Shown here piece by piece: positions 25,968-35,062 of a stretch of 64,000 bases of DNA; position 1 is the first letter of the stretch; each line of letters begins with the position of its first letter. Source of the stretch: Neobacillus rhizosphaerae. GTDB lineage: Bacteria; Bacillota; Bacilli; Bacillales; Cytobacillaceae. A program made the position numbers and the translations under genes. The stretch is taken from positions 62,001 through 126,000 of the forward strand of contig NZ_CALBWS010000008.1 of the NCBI RefSeq assembly GCF_937468385.1, written 5' to 3'. Under the pieces are notes generated by a model that worked only from the letters and a program-made list of their open reading frames with translations, was not told where the DNA came from and searched no databases.

Positions 25968-28016
25968 CTAGAATGGTTTGAAACGAATGGAAAAGGTTGA
26001 CCCCGCGTCTCCCGTTTCGATGTCAATATCTGCTTGATGACGTTCTGCTACACTATAGCAGATTGCGAGGCCCAACCCTGTTCCATTTTCCTTCGTTGTG
26101 AAGAACGGTGTTCCTATTTTTTCTAAAATCTCCGAGCTAATCCCTATCCCCTGATCTTTTATTTCCAAAATAACAGCCTGTTCTTCTGCATATGTTTTTA
26201 TCGTAAGCTGCCCTCCAGACGACATGGAATCGAGCCCATTTAACACAATATTTAAGATTAATTGGCGAATTTCTTTTTCATCTACTGAGATATTGGGACA
26301 ATCATGTAAATCGAGCACAGCTTGTTTTCTAGAACGTAAGGCTTCAGCTTGAATAAGCGGAAATAATGCTTCAATAATCGTATTTAAGTCTTGGATTTTT
26401 TTATCACTTACTTTATTTTTAGCCAAATTAAGAAACTCAGTAATAATAGAATTAGCCCTGCTTAATTCTTCCAGCATGAGGTCAACAATTTCTTTTGGTA
26501 ATCCCTCACTGTTGCTTCTTGCTACTTGCAAAAATCCAGAAACGGTTGTCATCGGGTTGCGAATTTCATGGGCAATTCCGGCAGCCATCTCGCCAATTAA
26601 ATTCAACCGATCTAGTCTGGACATCTCCCTTTCCATAAGAATCCTTTCCGTATAATCTGTCAAAACAAATAGAATACAAGGTTCAGGTTGGACATCAATT
26701 ATTTCTGTAGATAATAATCCCGCACGGATTTCCCCATGTTTTGTCTTATAGTGGATTTTCTTACTACGAATGTGCTGCCCTAAATGAAGATAGTTACCGT
26801 CGGGTTCGTCAATAAAATCTAGAAAATTTATTTTTTGATGAATTAATTCATCATAACTGTAACCCGTAATGTTTATCCAACTTGTATTAACATCTAAATA
26901 TGTTTTATCTTTTAGCGAAATAATCGCCACCAAGCAGGGACTAGACTCAAAGATTTTCCGAAACCGTTCTTGAGAAACAAAAAGATAATCGGTAATCTTT
27001 TTTCGCTCCTCAATTTCTATTTGCAGCCGCTCGTTTGCTAATAAGAGCTCTAATGTGCGGTCTTTTACCATATTCTCCATCTGATTGAATTGTTTCTTTT
27101 TAACTTCTTCCATCAGCTTTCTTTCCGTCACATCACGAATGGTACAAACAAAAATTGGATGACCATCTACTGCTGTCTCGCCAATTTGAATATCCGCAGG
27201 AAAATGGCTTTCATCCTTCCTTAATGCAACCGATTCGATCACACTACCTAGACATGAGTTGATTAAAGAAAAGAACAAATACGGAGAGCTATTTCTATTG
27301 TCCCCCTTCACTTTTAGAAACAGATTGCCAATAGGCTGTCCTACTAATTCATCCGGATGATAGCCAAACATGGTTTTTACAGCTGAATTCACCGATAGTA
27401 TAGACCCTTGACCGTTAAAGGTAACAATGGTATCAATTAACGTTTCACTAATCACCTTTGCTAATGCTTCTGTCCTCTGCAAATCCAAGGTTGTCTGATC
27501 TAACTTTTTATTTACTTCATTTAATTCAGCTGAACACTGCGACTCACTCTTGCTAATTTCCTCTTTATATTTTTGATAGATTTCAACAAATTTCTCTATT
27601 TTTTGTTTCAATGTTTCAGGCTGATATGGTTTAAAAATATAATCAATTGCCCCTACAGAGTAACCACGTTGAACATGCTCCATATCTTGACTAATAGCGG
27701 TAATGAAAATAATTGGAATATGTTTAGTTTTTTCTCTTGCCCTAATCAGTTTAGCTGTTTCAAAACCGTTTAGTTCTGGCATCTGTACATCTAGTAAAAT
27801 AACAGCAAATTCTTGTTTAAGCAGACATTTCAGCGCCGCGTTTCCTGAGGTTGCACTAACTAAATTATAGTGTGGAGAAGAGAGTACTGCTTCCAATGCC
27901 AGTAGATTTTCAGGTTGATTATCCACCATTAAAATATTGACTTTTTGAGTAGTGGTACTATTTAAATTTACGGTACAGTCTTTCTGCCTGGTTAAATTCT
28001 TCGTAACAGGTTCCAT
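25968..28016 (-). CDS. Receiver-PAS-PAS histidine kinase
   Basis: Soluble hybrid kinase of ~682 residues. An N-terminal receiver domain (ILMVDNQPENLLALE; phosphoacceptor Asp in VILLDVQMPELNGFE) is followed by a PAS near 200-310 (VTFNGQGSILSVNSAVKTMF), a second PAS near 345-460 (YLDVNTSWINITGYSYDEL), HisKA (EMAAGIAHEIRNPMTTVSG) and HATPase (DQGIGIS, GTGLGLAICYS). The start is uncertain: ATG 28016 has GAGAGGGG about 17 bases upstream, and a TTG at 28055 is possible; either overlaps the CheR gene. A receiver at the N-terminus suggests it accepts phosphate from the upstream RsbK-like kinase and relays it. Confidence 0.88.
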   Translation of the reverse strand: MEPVTKNLTRQKDCTVNLNSTTTQKVNILMVDNQPENLLALEAVLSSPHYNLVSATSGNAALKCLLKQEFAVILLDVQMPELNGFETAKLIRAREKTKHIPIIFITAISQDMEHVQRGYSVGAIDYIFKPYQPETLKQKIEKFVEIYQKYKEEISKSESQCSAELNEVNKKLDQTTLDLQRTEALAKVISETLIDTIVTFNGQGSILSVNSAVKTMFGYHPDELVGQPIGNLFLKVKGDNRNSSPYLFFSLINSCLGSVIESVALRKDESHFPADIQIGETAVDGHPIFVCTIRDVTERKLMEEVKKKQFNQMENMVKDRTLELLLANERLQIEIEERKKITDYLFVSQERFRKIFESSPCLVAIISLKDKTYLDVNTSWINITGYSYDELIHQKINFLDFIDEPDGNYLHLGQHIRSKKIHYKTKHGEIRAGLLSTEIIDVQPEPCILFVLTDYTERILMEREMSRLDRLNLIGEMAAGIAHEIRNPMTTVSGFLQVARSNSEGLPKEIVDLMLEELSRANSIITEFLNLAKNKVSDKKIQDLNTIIEALFPLIQAEALRSRKQAVLDLHDCPNISVDEKEIRQLILNIVLNGLDSMSSGGQLTIKTYAEEQAVILEIKDQGIGISSEILEKIGTPFFTTKENGTGLGLAICYSVAERHQADIDIETGDAGSTFSIRFKPF

Positions 28017-28770
28017 AACTAGTAAATCTAATCCCCTCTCTTTTACCCAGCCCAAGAAAGCCTGATAAACTTAGGCTTTCATAGAGAAGCTGATGGACAT
28101 CATTTTGCAAACACTTATTAAAATAGATTAGGACATTTCGACAAATAATCATATCAAACTCATGAAATGAAGAGTCTGTTACTAAATTATGCTCTGCAAA
28201 CACCACGTTTTTTTGTAGATCAGGGTGGAAAACAACTTGGTCAGCAACCACCTGGTAGTATTCTGAAAAAGCCCTCGTCCCACCAGCTAATAAATAATTT
28301 TTGGTGTAAAGTTGCATATCAGCTAAAGAAAAAGTACCTTTCTTCGCCTTTTCTAACACACTTGTGTTGATATCGGTTGCATAAATTTTTGTCTTTTCAT
28401 ATAGGCCCTCTTCTTGTAACAAAATGGCCATTGAATACACTTCTTCACCAGTAGAGCAGCCCACATGCCAAATTCGAATTTCAGGATAATCTTTTACTAA
28501 TGGAATAAGATTTGTTCGTAAAGACTTAAAAAAACTAGGATCACGAAACATTTCGGTAACATTTATAGAAAAATCAGAAAATAAACCATTCATGACGATC
28601 GGATCACGCAATATTTTTTCTTGCAGAGCAGATATACTTGTTAGATTCTCCTTTTGAACACGTTGCAAAATTCTCCTCTGAATGAAGGGACGGGCATAAT
28701 TTCGAAAATCGTAGCCGTAAAAGCGGAAAATCGCTTCAAGGAGTAAATCGATTTCAATCGTTTCTACCAC
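27958..28770 (-). CDS. CheR-type methyltransferase, RsbM-like
   Basis: SAM-dependent CheR-type methyltransferase, 270 residues as given. The N-terminal helical domain contains FRNYARPFIQRRI, the SAM site is IWHVGCSTGEEVYSMAILL, and ICRNVLIYFNK is the conserved post-site motif. No chemoreceptor or CheB is nearby. In the B. cereus group, RsbM methylates the kinase RsbK; the gene directly upstream here has RsbK architecture, so the same pairing is inferred. The GTG at 28770 lacks a ribosome binding site, whereas a good one (AAGGAAGG) lies 7 bases before an in-frame ATT about 46 bases upstream, so the real start may be non-canonical. Confidence 0.88.
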   Translation of the reverse strand: MVETIEIDLLLEAIFRFYGYDFRNYARPFIQRRILQRVQKENLTSISALQEKILRDPIVMNGLFSDFSINVTEMFRDPSFFKSLRTNLIPLVKDYPEIRIWHVGCSTGEEVYSMAILLQEEGLYEKTKIYATDINTSVLEKAKKGTFSLADMQLYTKNYLLAGGTRAFSEYYQVVADQVVFHPDLQKNVVFAEHNLVTDSSFHEFDMIICRNVLIYFNKCLQNDVHQLLYESLSLSGFLGLGKREGIRFTSYGTCYEEFNQAERLYRKFK

Positions 28771-28821
28771 TTGGCTCGGTGTTTGCTTTTGTAGGTTTTC
28801 CCTTTTTTGAATCGTAATCGC

Positions 28822-31581
28822 TTATCCTTCCTTTCTATACAACCATACATGCATAAGCGAGAATAACTGATCTAAGTTTAATGGCTTACTGATATAGTCC
28901 GTTGCTCCTGCATCTAAACATTCTTCTCGGGCTTGTTTCATCGCCTTTGCCGTAAGGGCAATAATCGGTAAGGATATAAACTTATGATTACTTCGAATTG
29001 TACGTATTGCCTCAAATCCATCCATTTCAGGCATCATAATATCCATTAAAATAATATCTGTATCTGGATTCCTATGTAAAACTTCAATCCCTTCACGGCC
29101 ATTGTCGGCCACAATAATTTCCATTTCATACTTCTCTAACGCGATCGTTAGCGCATACACATTTCGAATATCATCGTCGACAATGAGGACCTTTTTATCT
29201 TTTAGCGAAGATTTCCCGAGTTGTTCATTACTACTATCTTCTTCATCCATTGTGTTAGTAGCTTCCGGTAAGTAATACTTATTCTCGAGGCTTGCAGAAG
29301 CTTCCTTCATATAAGATTTCACCTCTTTTGGCTCGTTTACTTGGTCGTAAGGCAGATATAAAGTAAAGTTGCTGCCCTTTCCTACCTCACTCGTTAACTC
29401 CATAAATCCACCTAATAAATATGCTATTTCTCGGCAAATAGATAATCCAAGTCCTGTACCACCATACTTTCGACTTGTCGTTCCATCTGCTTGTTTAAAG
29501 GCATCAAATATCGTCCCTTGTTTTTCCCTAGCTATGCCAATTCCTGTATCAATCACGGAGAAGGCTAGCATAAGTTCTTCATGGTTATTCACAAAAATCT
29601 GCTGCCAAGCTGTTTCTTTCATTACCTTCCGAACAACTAGGGTCACACTACCACTTTCAGTGAATTTAAATGCATTTGAAAGCAGATTTTTTAAAATTTG
29701 CTGTAAACGATGTTCATCCGTATAGAAACTTGATGGTAAATCAGGTTCCACATGAACGATAAATTGAATATTTTTCTTATAGGCAATTGGTGAAAATTGC
29801 ATCATGATGAAATCTTCTACACCATGTAAATCTACTTCTCTATGAATCACGTCTAATTTCCCTGATTCTACCTTTGCTAAATCGAGAATATCATTGATTA
29901 AATGTAATAAATCATTCCCAGATGAATAAATGGTCCGAATATATTCCTCTTGTTTGGCTGTAAGATTGCCCTCACCGTTTTCGGAAAGGATCTGTGCTAA
30001 AATGAGTAAACTATTAAGTGGCGTTCTAAGCTCATGGGACATATTAGCAAGAAATTCTGATTTATATTGGGAACTAATTTCTAATTGTTGCGCTTTTTCT
30101 TCAAGTTGCTCTCTTACTTTCTCTAACTCTTCTTTTTTAAGGACTGATGCTGCATATTGTTCCTCCAGTTGTTCATTTGTCGTCCTTAGCTCCTCTTGCT
30201 GTAATTGCAATTCTTCAGATTGAGCTTGAAGTTCTTCTGTTAAGCTTTGTGATTCTTGTAATAACCTTTCCGCCTTCATGTGATTAAACATACTTTTTAG
30301 CGTAATTCCCGTAGTGGGAATGACTTCTTCAAGGAGCTTGATTTGAGAAGGACTAAAGGATTCAAAAGAAGCAATTTCGATAACAGCAAGTACCTCATCT
30401 TCGTTTTGTATAGGTAAGATGATAATATTTTTCGGTGTAGCTCCTCCCATACCAGAGCGTATTCTTATATAATTTTCTGGAACTTGATTTATGAAAATGG
30501 GCTGCTTCTCAAGCGCACACTGCCCAATCAGACCCTCTCCCAAACGAAACCTTTCAAATTCTCTATTAGGATTAAAAAAAGCGTAAGCAGCTATTTTTTT
30601 CAAATACTGCTCGGTTCCTTCCACCGTCTTCATATAGAACACACCATTACTAGCTCCTACCATTGGTACAAGCTTTGAAATGAACAATTCAGCAAGCATC
30701 TGCACATCTTTAGCTCCTGGGTACATCGCAAGAATTTCAGCAATTTTCGATTTAAGCCAGTTGCGCTCTCCTGCCTCTTCTTTTAATTGTTTCTCTCGTT
30801 TGCTATGTGCCTCAAGCTTCGAAACCATTTTGTTAAAAGCAGCGGCGATGGCACCAATTTCATCTTTAGAAAAGATCTCTATCCGCGGCAGGGCATCAAG
30901 GCTACTATTGGTCGCACTTTTCATGACAGTCGTTACATGGTTGAGATTCTTTGTCATCCCTCTGATGATCCAAATAATGAATCCTATTCCTAAACTCAAG
31001 CTGATCGCAAGATAAAAATAAATCGTTGAGACAACCCAATGGTATGTATCTCGTGATCGATAAAGTTCATTTTTCATCTCTTGTTCTTGCAGCCCACGAA
31101 GAAGTTCAGCAAGTTGAACCATTCTTTCCCTGGTAAGCTTCAAATCATTCAACAGCTGTGGTTGGATAGCAGCTTTAGGGTCGGTTTTTTTAATAGCAAT
31201 CACTTGCTGTGCCGTAGCTAGATAGGTTTCATGAAGTACTTTATATTTTGTCATTAATTCACGTGACTTTCCTTTATTATCTATTCTTTCAAGTGACTCC
31301 ATCGCTCGGTTGATATTTATGTTCGATTCTTCCAAAGCATTAATCGACGTAGTCAGCGTTGCATTAGATTGATTGACTGTAACCTCTCTTAACTCTCTAG
31401 CAATATTAACTGTCTCGTACTTAATCGTTGAAGCCATATTGATTCGTTCATATTTATCGGTAACTACCACATCGATATTCACCATAGACTGTTCAAGCAT
31501 ATTCATTAGAATGATGACACTTATTGAAATTAATACTACTATTGATCCTGTGCTCGCATAGAGCTTTGTCCTAAATTTCAT
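28822..31581 (-). CDS. Hybrid sensor kinase, RsbK-like
   Basis: 919-residue membrane hybrid kinase: helix 7-27, a ~155-residue CHASE3-like extracytoplasmic helical domain, helix ~186-206, HAMP to ~260, GAF ~300-430 (LGEGLIGQCALEKQPIFINQ), a long coiled coil ~440-505, HisKA (FLANMSHELRTPLNSLLILA), HATPase (DTGIGIA, GTGLGLSICREIA) and a C-terminal receiver (VLIVDDDIRNVYALTIA; Asp in IILMDIMMPEMDGFE). This order matches RsbK, which controls SigB in the B. cereus group through RsbY. No rsbY or sigB is nearby, so the output is probably the downstream receiver kinase. First gene of a four-gene co-directional cluster. Confidence 0.9.
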   Translation of the reverse strand: MKFRTKLYASTGSIVVLISISVIILMNMLEQSMVNIDVVVTDKYERINMASTIKYETVNIARELREVTVNQSNATLTTSINALEESNININRAMESLERIDNKGKSRELMTKYKVLHETYLATAQQVIAIKKTDPKAAIQPQLLNDLKLTRERMVQLAELLRGLQEQEMKNELYRSRDTYHWVVSTIYFYLAISLSLGIGFIIWIIRGMTKNLNHVTTVMKSATNSSLDALPRIEIFSKDEIGAIAAAFNKMVSKLEAHSKREKQLKEEAGERNWLKSKIAEILAMYPGAKDVQMLAELFISKLVPMVGASNGVFYMKTVEGTEQYLKKIAAYAFFNPNREFERFRLGEGLIGQCALEKQPIFINQVPENYIRIRSGMGGATPKNIIILPIQNEDEVLAVIEIASFESFSPSQIKLLEEVIPTTGITLKSMFNHMKAERLLQESQSLTEELQAQSEELQLQQEELRTTNEQLEEQYAASVLKKEELEKVREQLEEKAQQLEISSQYKSEFLANMSHELRTPLNSLLILAQILSENGEGNLTAKQEEYIRTIYSSGNDLLHLINDILDLAKVESGKLDVIHREVDLHGVEDFIMMQFSPIAYKKNIQFIVHVEPDLPSSFYTDEHRLQQILKNLLSNAFKFTESGSVTLVVRKVMKETAWQQIFVNNHEELMLAFSVIDTGIGIAREKQGTIFDAFKQADGTTSRKYGGTGLGLSICREIAYLLGGFMELTSEVGKGSNFTLYLPYDQVNEPKEVKSYMKEASASLENKYYLPEATNTMDEEDSSNEQLGKSSLKDKKVLIVDDDIRNVYALTIALEKYEMEIIVADNGREGIEVLHRNPDTDIILMDIMMPEMDGFEAIRTIRSNHKFISLPIIALTAKAMKQAREECLDAGATDYISKPLNLDQLFSLMHVWLYRKEG

Positions 31582-31770
31582 ACGGCCTCCTACTACGTTG
31601 TCCCTTTACACTAACGTTTCAAATAATACACTTATTTCAAAATTTTCTCACATCTAAAAACATTATGATTCCTATTCATTATTGACCATAAAAAAATTCC
31701 CTTTTTACGACAAATTATAGCACATTTTACAAAATACTAAGTGGAAATATTTTTTTAAAAAAATGAAAAA

Positions 31771-31813
31771 GGGATCGGTCTCCCGCCACATTACCGCAGC
31801 GGGGGACCGACCC
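31771..31813. repeat. Palindromic terminator-like repeat, copy 4
   Basis: GGGATCGGTCTCCC and GGGGGACCGACCC pair with minor mismatches around GCCACATTACCGCA. Same family as 1795, 2733 and 7181 (GGTC/GTCC core and CCCGCC loop entry). It lies in the 305-base gap between the kinase and NlpC/P60 genes, where nothing else is seen. Confidence 0.7.
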
Positions 31814-31886
31814 AAATTCTTGGATAGAAAGGCAGATTATTTTCTGACCTTTCTATCCATTTTATTCCCATTTCATTTTTGGACCA

Positions 31887-32816
31887 TTACTGAATCACTC
31901 TTCGTCCCGTGACATAATGAGTGTCATACCATGGAACAAACAAGACCCTTGAAATAATCCCTTTCGTTGGGTCTGTAAGAAGGAACTTCTGATTCCCAGC
32001 ATAAATGGCAGCGATGGTTGGTGTCGTCCCACCGGCGGTAGTGGAAAAGAATATTAGGTCGCCCTTTTTTAAATTAGCTCTGGCTACATAGGTTCCTTTC
32101 TTTGCAAGTTGACTGACATTATTTGTGCCAAGCGTAATTCCGTTTTGCTGGTAAATGTAGTTCACCAAGCCGCCATTCGTAAAAGTATTTGTTGAAGGAT
32201 CATTAACAGAACTGCTTATCTTCACATTCCCCATCATCGTATAAGTCCTGTTGACAATTTTATCCGCTGTAGTCAGCGGTTGGGACGGCATATAACTAGG
32301 GATGACACGTCTCGCTCCCACAAAGTTTTCTGTGTAGTAAGGTTTCGCCGTCATATCCGAAATCACAATGTTTTGTTTAGAATCGGCCATATGTAGAAGC
32401 TTGTTATTTCCTAAATAAATTCCAATATGATCAGCCGGATTGTTATCCGATTTGTCCACATCAAAGAAAAACAAGTCACCTTTTTTTAGCTGGTCAGCGG
32501 GGACGCGGACCCCTAGTTTTAACATATAGTCCTCATTATACGTCGCTAAATCAGCTCCATTTTGTTTAAAAATATAATCAATAAATGTTGCACAAGAGAA
32601 TTTGTATGGATAGGTCGTTTTGTATTCGGTTCGACTGTAAGTAGCTTTCCCGATTAAACTAGTCCCTGTTTTAATAATCGCATCGGCAATCTGCTCTTCT
32701 GTTTGGTTTGGCCCGATAATCGGAGCAGCAGCCACTTTATCTTTTTCAAATGTGATGGTAAAAGAACCAGCAGTTAACAAGAACATCCCCATTAAAATAA
32801 ACATGAACTTTTTCAA
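31887..32816 (-). CDS. Secreted tandem NlpC/P60 protein
   Basis: 309-residue exported protein with a signal peptide (residues 1-~31) and two NlpC/P60 peptidase domains. Domain 1 has the catalytic Cys (KFSCATFIDYIF) and the His in ADHIGIYLG. Domain 2 is degenerate: the Cys position reads TNGGLVNYIYQ and the His position TIAAIYAG, so it is probably a binding or structural copy. NlpC/P60 enzymes cut gamma-D-glutamyl bonds in cell-wall peptides. A close paralogue with the same layout lies at 48215, and the two flank the ligase-rich region. Confidence 0.9.
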   Translation of the reverse strand: MKKFMFILMGMFLLTAGSFTITFEKDKVAAAPIIGPNQTEEQIADAIIKTGTSLIGKATYSRTEYKTTYPYKFSCATFIDYIFKQNGADLATYNEDYMLKLGVRVPADQLKKGDLFFFDVDKSDNNPADHIGIYLGNNKLLHMADSKQNIVISDMTAKPYYTENFVGARRVIPSYMPSQPLTTADKIVNRTYTMMGNVKISSSVNDPSTNTFTNGGLVNYIYQQNGITLGTNNVSQLAKKGTYVARANLKKGDLIFFSTTAGGTTPTIAAIYAGNQKFLLTDPTKGIISRVLFVPWYDTHYVTGRRVIQ

Positions 32817-33087
32817 AGCAACATCCTCCTATTGATTTTGATTGACCTGTTTATTGTGCAGCAATTAGTTCTTTACTATACAAGCCAGAAATAGGAGAAG
32901 TGCTATTTCATTGTAAAAAACTAAAAACATTTAACATAGTCTTTTAAATGTGAAAGGGGGAAAAGTTTCCTGTTCCTTTGTCCTCCCCCTTCAGACCACT
33001 TTTCCTAACGTGTCAATTAAGATGTTATTTCATATGTTATTTATACAAAGGATATATTCAGAGACCTTATTTAGGATGGTTAGACAA

Positions 33088-34311
33088 ATGAAAACGATTG
33101 TTTTTATTGGATGTAACAACTTCGGAACCAGTAAAGAAGCGCTAACGATCGCTAAAGAAATGGGATACTTCATTGTTTTGTTGACAAACAAGAAAAATCA
33201 CATGATTAATAAATGCGAATTTCCGGATGTTGATCATTTTGTTTTTATCAAGGACATATTAGATGAAGTGAAGGTTATCGATGAACTTACATTATTAAAG
33301 GTAACAGGAAAACAAATATGTGCATGCATGAGTTTTGTTGACCCCTATGTTTCTTATGCCGCAAAACTATCTGAACATCTTGGATTGGTACAGCTATCGG
33401 CAGACTCCCTTTATATGATGGAAAATAAAATAAGGTTTAGAGAAAAATTAATGGGCCTTTCTAGTTCCCCTTTTTATGTAGTCTTTAATTATGATCAAAC
33501 TGTTGACCAGTTTGTACAAAGATACAAAGCATTTTTACCATTGATATTGAAACCGCCAGCTTCCAATGGCTCAAAGAATGTATTATTGGTTGATACAACA
33601 GATAAGTTTAAGGACGGTTTAAAATTTTTGCAAAAAAAGGATCCAATCCACCCGATATTAGTAGAAGAATATTTATTAGGACCTCAGTTTCTAATCGAAA
33701 TCATTGTACACAACAATGAAATGACAGTTGTCGGAGTCATTGAGCAGGAAATCACTACCAACGATAGATTTATTGTGACTGGATATCAATACCCCGCAAT
33801 GTTAACGAATGAAGAATATAAAAACCTCGTTGATGCAATCACAAGCATTGTTGATCAAATAGGACTTTCAAATGGCTCGTGTCATTTAGAGATGAGAAAT
33901 GTACAAGGAAAATGGAAACTAGTAGAGATCAACCCAAGAATGTCTGGGGGAGCGATGAATCGAATCATTGAGGAAGGAACAGGAATTAACCTCATAAAAG
34001 AAATAATAAGAATGGCTCTAGGTGAGCAACCTTCATTAATCGAATCTCGAAAACAACATGTGTACGCCAGATATTTAACGATAAGCTCTCAAGGTAAACT
34101 TCTCAAAGTAACAGGTAAGGATCAGGCTATGAAGCATAAAGGCGTAAAATACGTTCATATCAAGCCTCAGGAAGGAAGTATTTTAATCGTCCCCTACTCT
34201 ATGGGCAATCGCTATGCATGCATCATTGCCGCCTCGGAATCTCCAGATATAGCAAAAACCATCGCAATAGCTGCTGCACAGGAAATAAAGTTTTATTTGG
34301 AACTACTTTGA
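33088..34311 (+). CDS. ATP-grasp amino-acid-ligase-type protein
   Basis: 407-residue ATP-grasp enzyme related to L-amino acid ligases and CarB-like proteins. The N-terminal Rossmann-like part (TIVFIGCNNFGTSKEALTIA) is followed by the ATP-grasp core (LILKPPASNGSKNV, ILVEEYLLGPQFLIEI, CHLEMRNVQGKWKLVEINPR) with the metal-binding E-x-N-P-R-M-S-G-G end, and a C-terminal lid (PYSMGNRYACIIA). ATG 33088 follows AGGATGG; an earlier start at 32950 is disfavoured because its paralogue at 37609 aligns from this Met. Such enzymes join amino acids with ATP. A spore-type -10-like CATATGTTA occurs at 33031. Product unknown. Confidence 0.85.
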   Translation: MKTIVFIGCNNFGTSKEALTIAKEMGYFIVLLTNKKNHMINKCEFPDVDHFVFIKDILDEVKVIDELTLLKVTGKQICACMSFVDPYVSYAAKLSEHLGLVQLSADSLYMMENKIRFREKLMGLSSSPFYVVFNYDQTVDQFVQRYKAFLPLILKPPASNGSKNVLLVDTTDKFKDGLKFLQKKDPIHPILVEEYLLGPQFLIEIIVHNNEMTVVGVIEQEITTNDRFIVTGYQYPAMLTNEEYKNLVDAITSIVDQIGLSNGSCHLEMRNVQGKWKLVEINPRMSGGAMNRIIEEGTGINLIKEIIRMALGEQPSLIESRKQHVYARYLTISSQGKLLKVTGKDQAMKHKGVKYVHIKPQEGSILIVPYSMGNRYACIIAASESPDIAKTIAIAAAQEIKFYLELL

Positions 34312-34336
34312 GCATAAATGGGTGAATGGTCCAAGT

Positions 34337-34873
34337 ATGAATTCCTTTTCAATTCGCACACTCCCCTTGAATCTTAAATATCATATTAAAAAGGACAGAT
34401 ACAGGGAGCTGTCAGTGAAATTGAGTAGTGAGATGAGTAGTAAACACTTTTTATGTGAAGCGCTTTTTGAATTAAAATCCTTACAAGACTTTTTAACCGA
34501 TTCCTCGACCAAATACTTCGGAAAATTGCTTGCTAAATTAGTAGGCGTTGATACCATTCCTTTCATCTTATTAACCAAAGATGGATTACTTTCACATGAG
34601 GGTGTGGAGATCAATCATGAAAACGGAAATGAAGAGTCCTTTACATCCAATTATTTTCGAATCGAGTCGATTGACAAAAAAGAATCCCTTGCAACCGTAT
34701 CATTACTTCGTCCTTTAGATATACAAGGCGATCCTCCACATTCACATCATGATGTCATTAGATTAAAGAAAACATCCAATTTTATAGAAGTTGATTTATT
34801 AACTATATATGCCATTCAAACCGTTGATATTGAATTACTCAAAAGGAAAATCATTATTGAGCCAAAATGGTAA
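34337..34873 (+). CDS. CotY/CotZ-like spore coat protein
   Basis: About 178 residues. The middle and C-terminal parts match the CotY/CotZ coat-protein pattern: GVDTIPFILLTKDG, a Phe-rich FRIESIDKKES, ATVSLLRPLDIQGDP, RLKKTSNFIEVDLLTIYAIQ. The Cys-rich N-terminus of classical CotY/CotZ is absent and replaced by a charged segment, so cross-linking through disulfides is less likely. GTG 34322 is an alternative start. It follows the ATP-grasp gene by 25 bases in the same direction, tying the ligase cluster to the spore coat. No related match outside this family was considered likely. Confidence 0.75.
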   Translation: MNSFSIRTLPLNLKYHIKKDRYRELSVKLSSEMSSKHFLCEALFELKSLQDFLTDSSTKYFGKLLAKLVGVDTIPFILLTKDGLLSHEGVEINHENGNEESFTSNYFRIESIDKKESLATVSLLRPLDIQGDPPHSHHDVIRLKKTSNFIEVDLLTIYAIQTVDIELLKRKIIIEPKW

Positions 34874-35062
34874 TGCACAACATTCGCCCTAGGAATTCTT
34901 GGGGCATTTTTTCTGGAAACGGGGCAGAGAAATGTTGAATGATTGGATTGCTCTTCCCCAGTCATTAAATATCAATAAAACTGAACTTCTGTCCGTATCA
35001 AATGGATTAGCAATTGAATGTAATGTATAAGGTTTTACAGATCAGATAAAGGAGATTATTTA

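Noticed and set aside
34932..35030. 32-codon ORF before the fusion gene
   Set aside because: No ribosome binding site and no family resemblance; probably chance.
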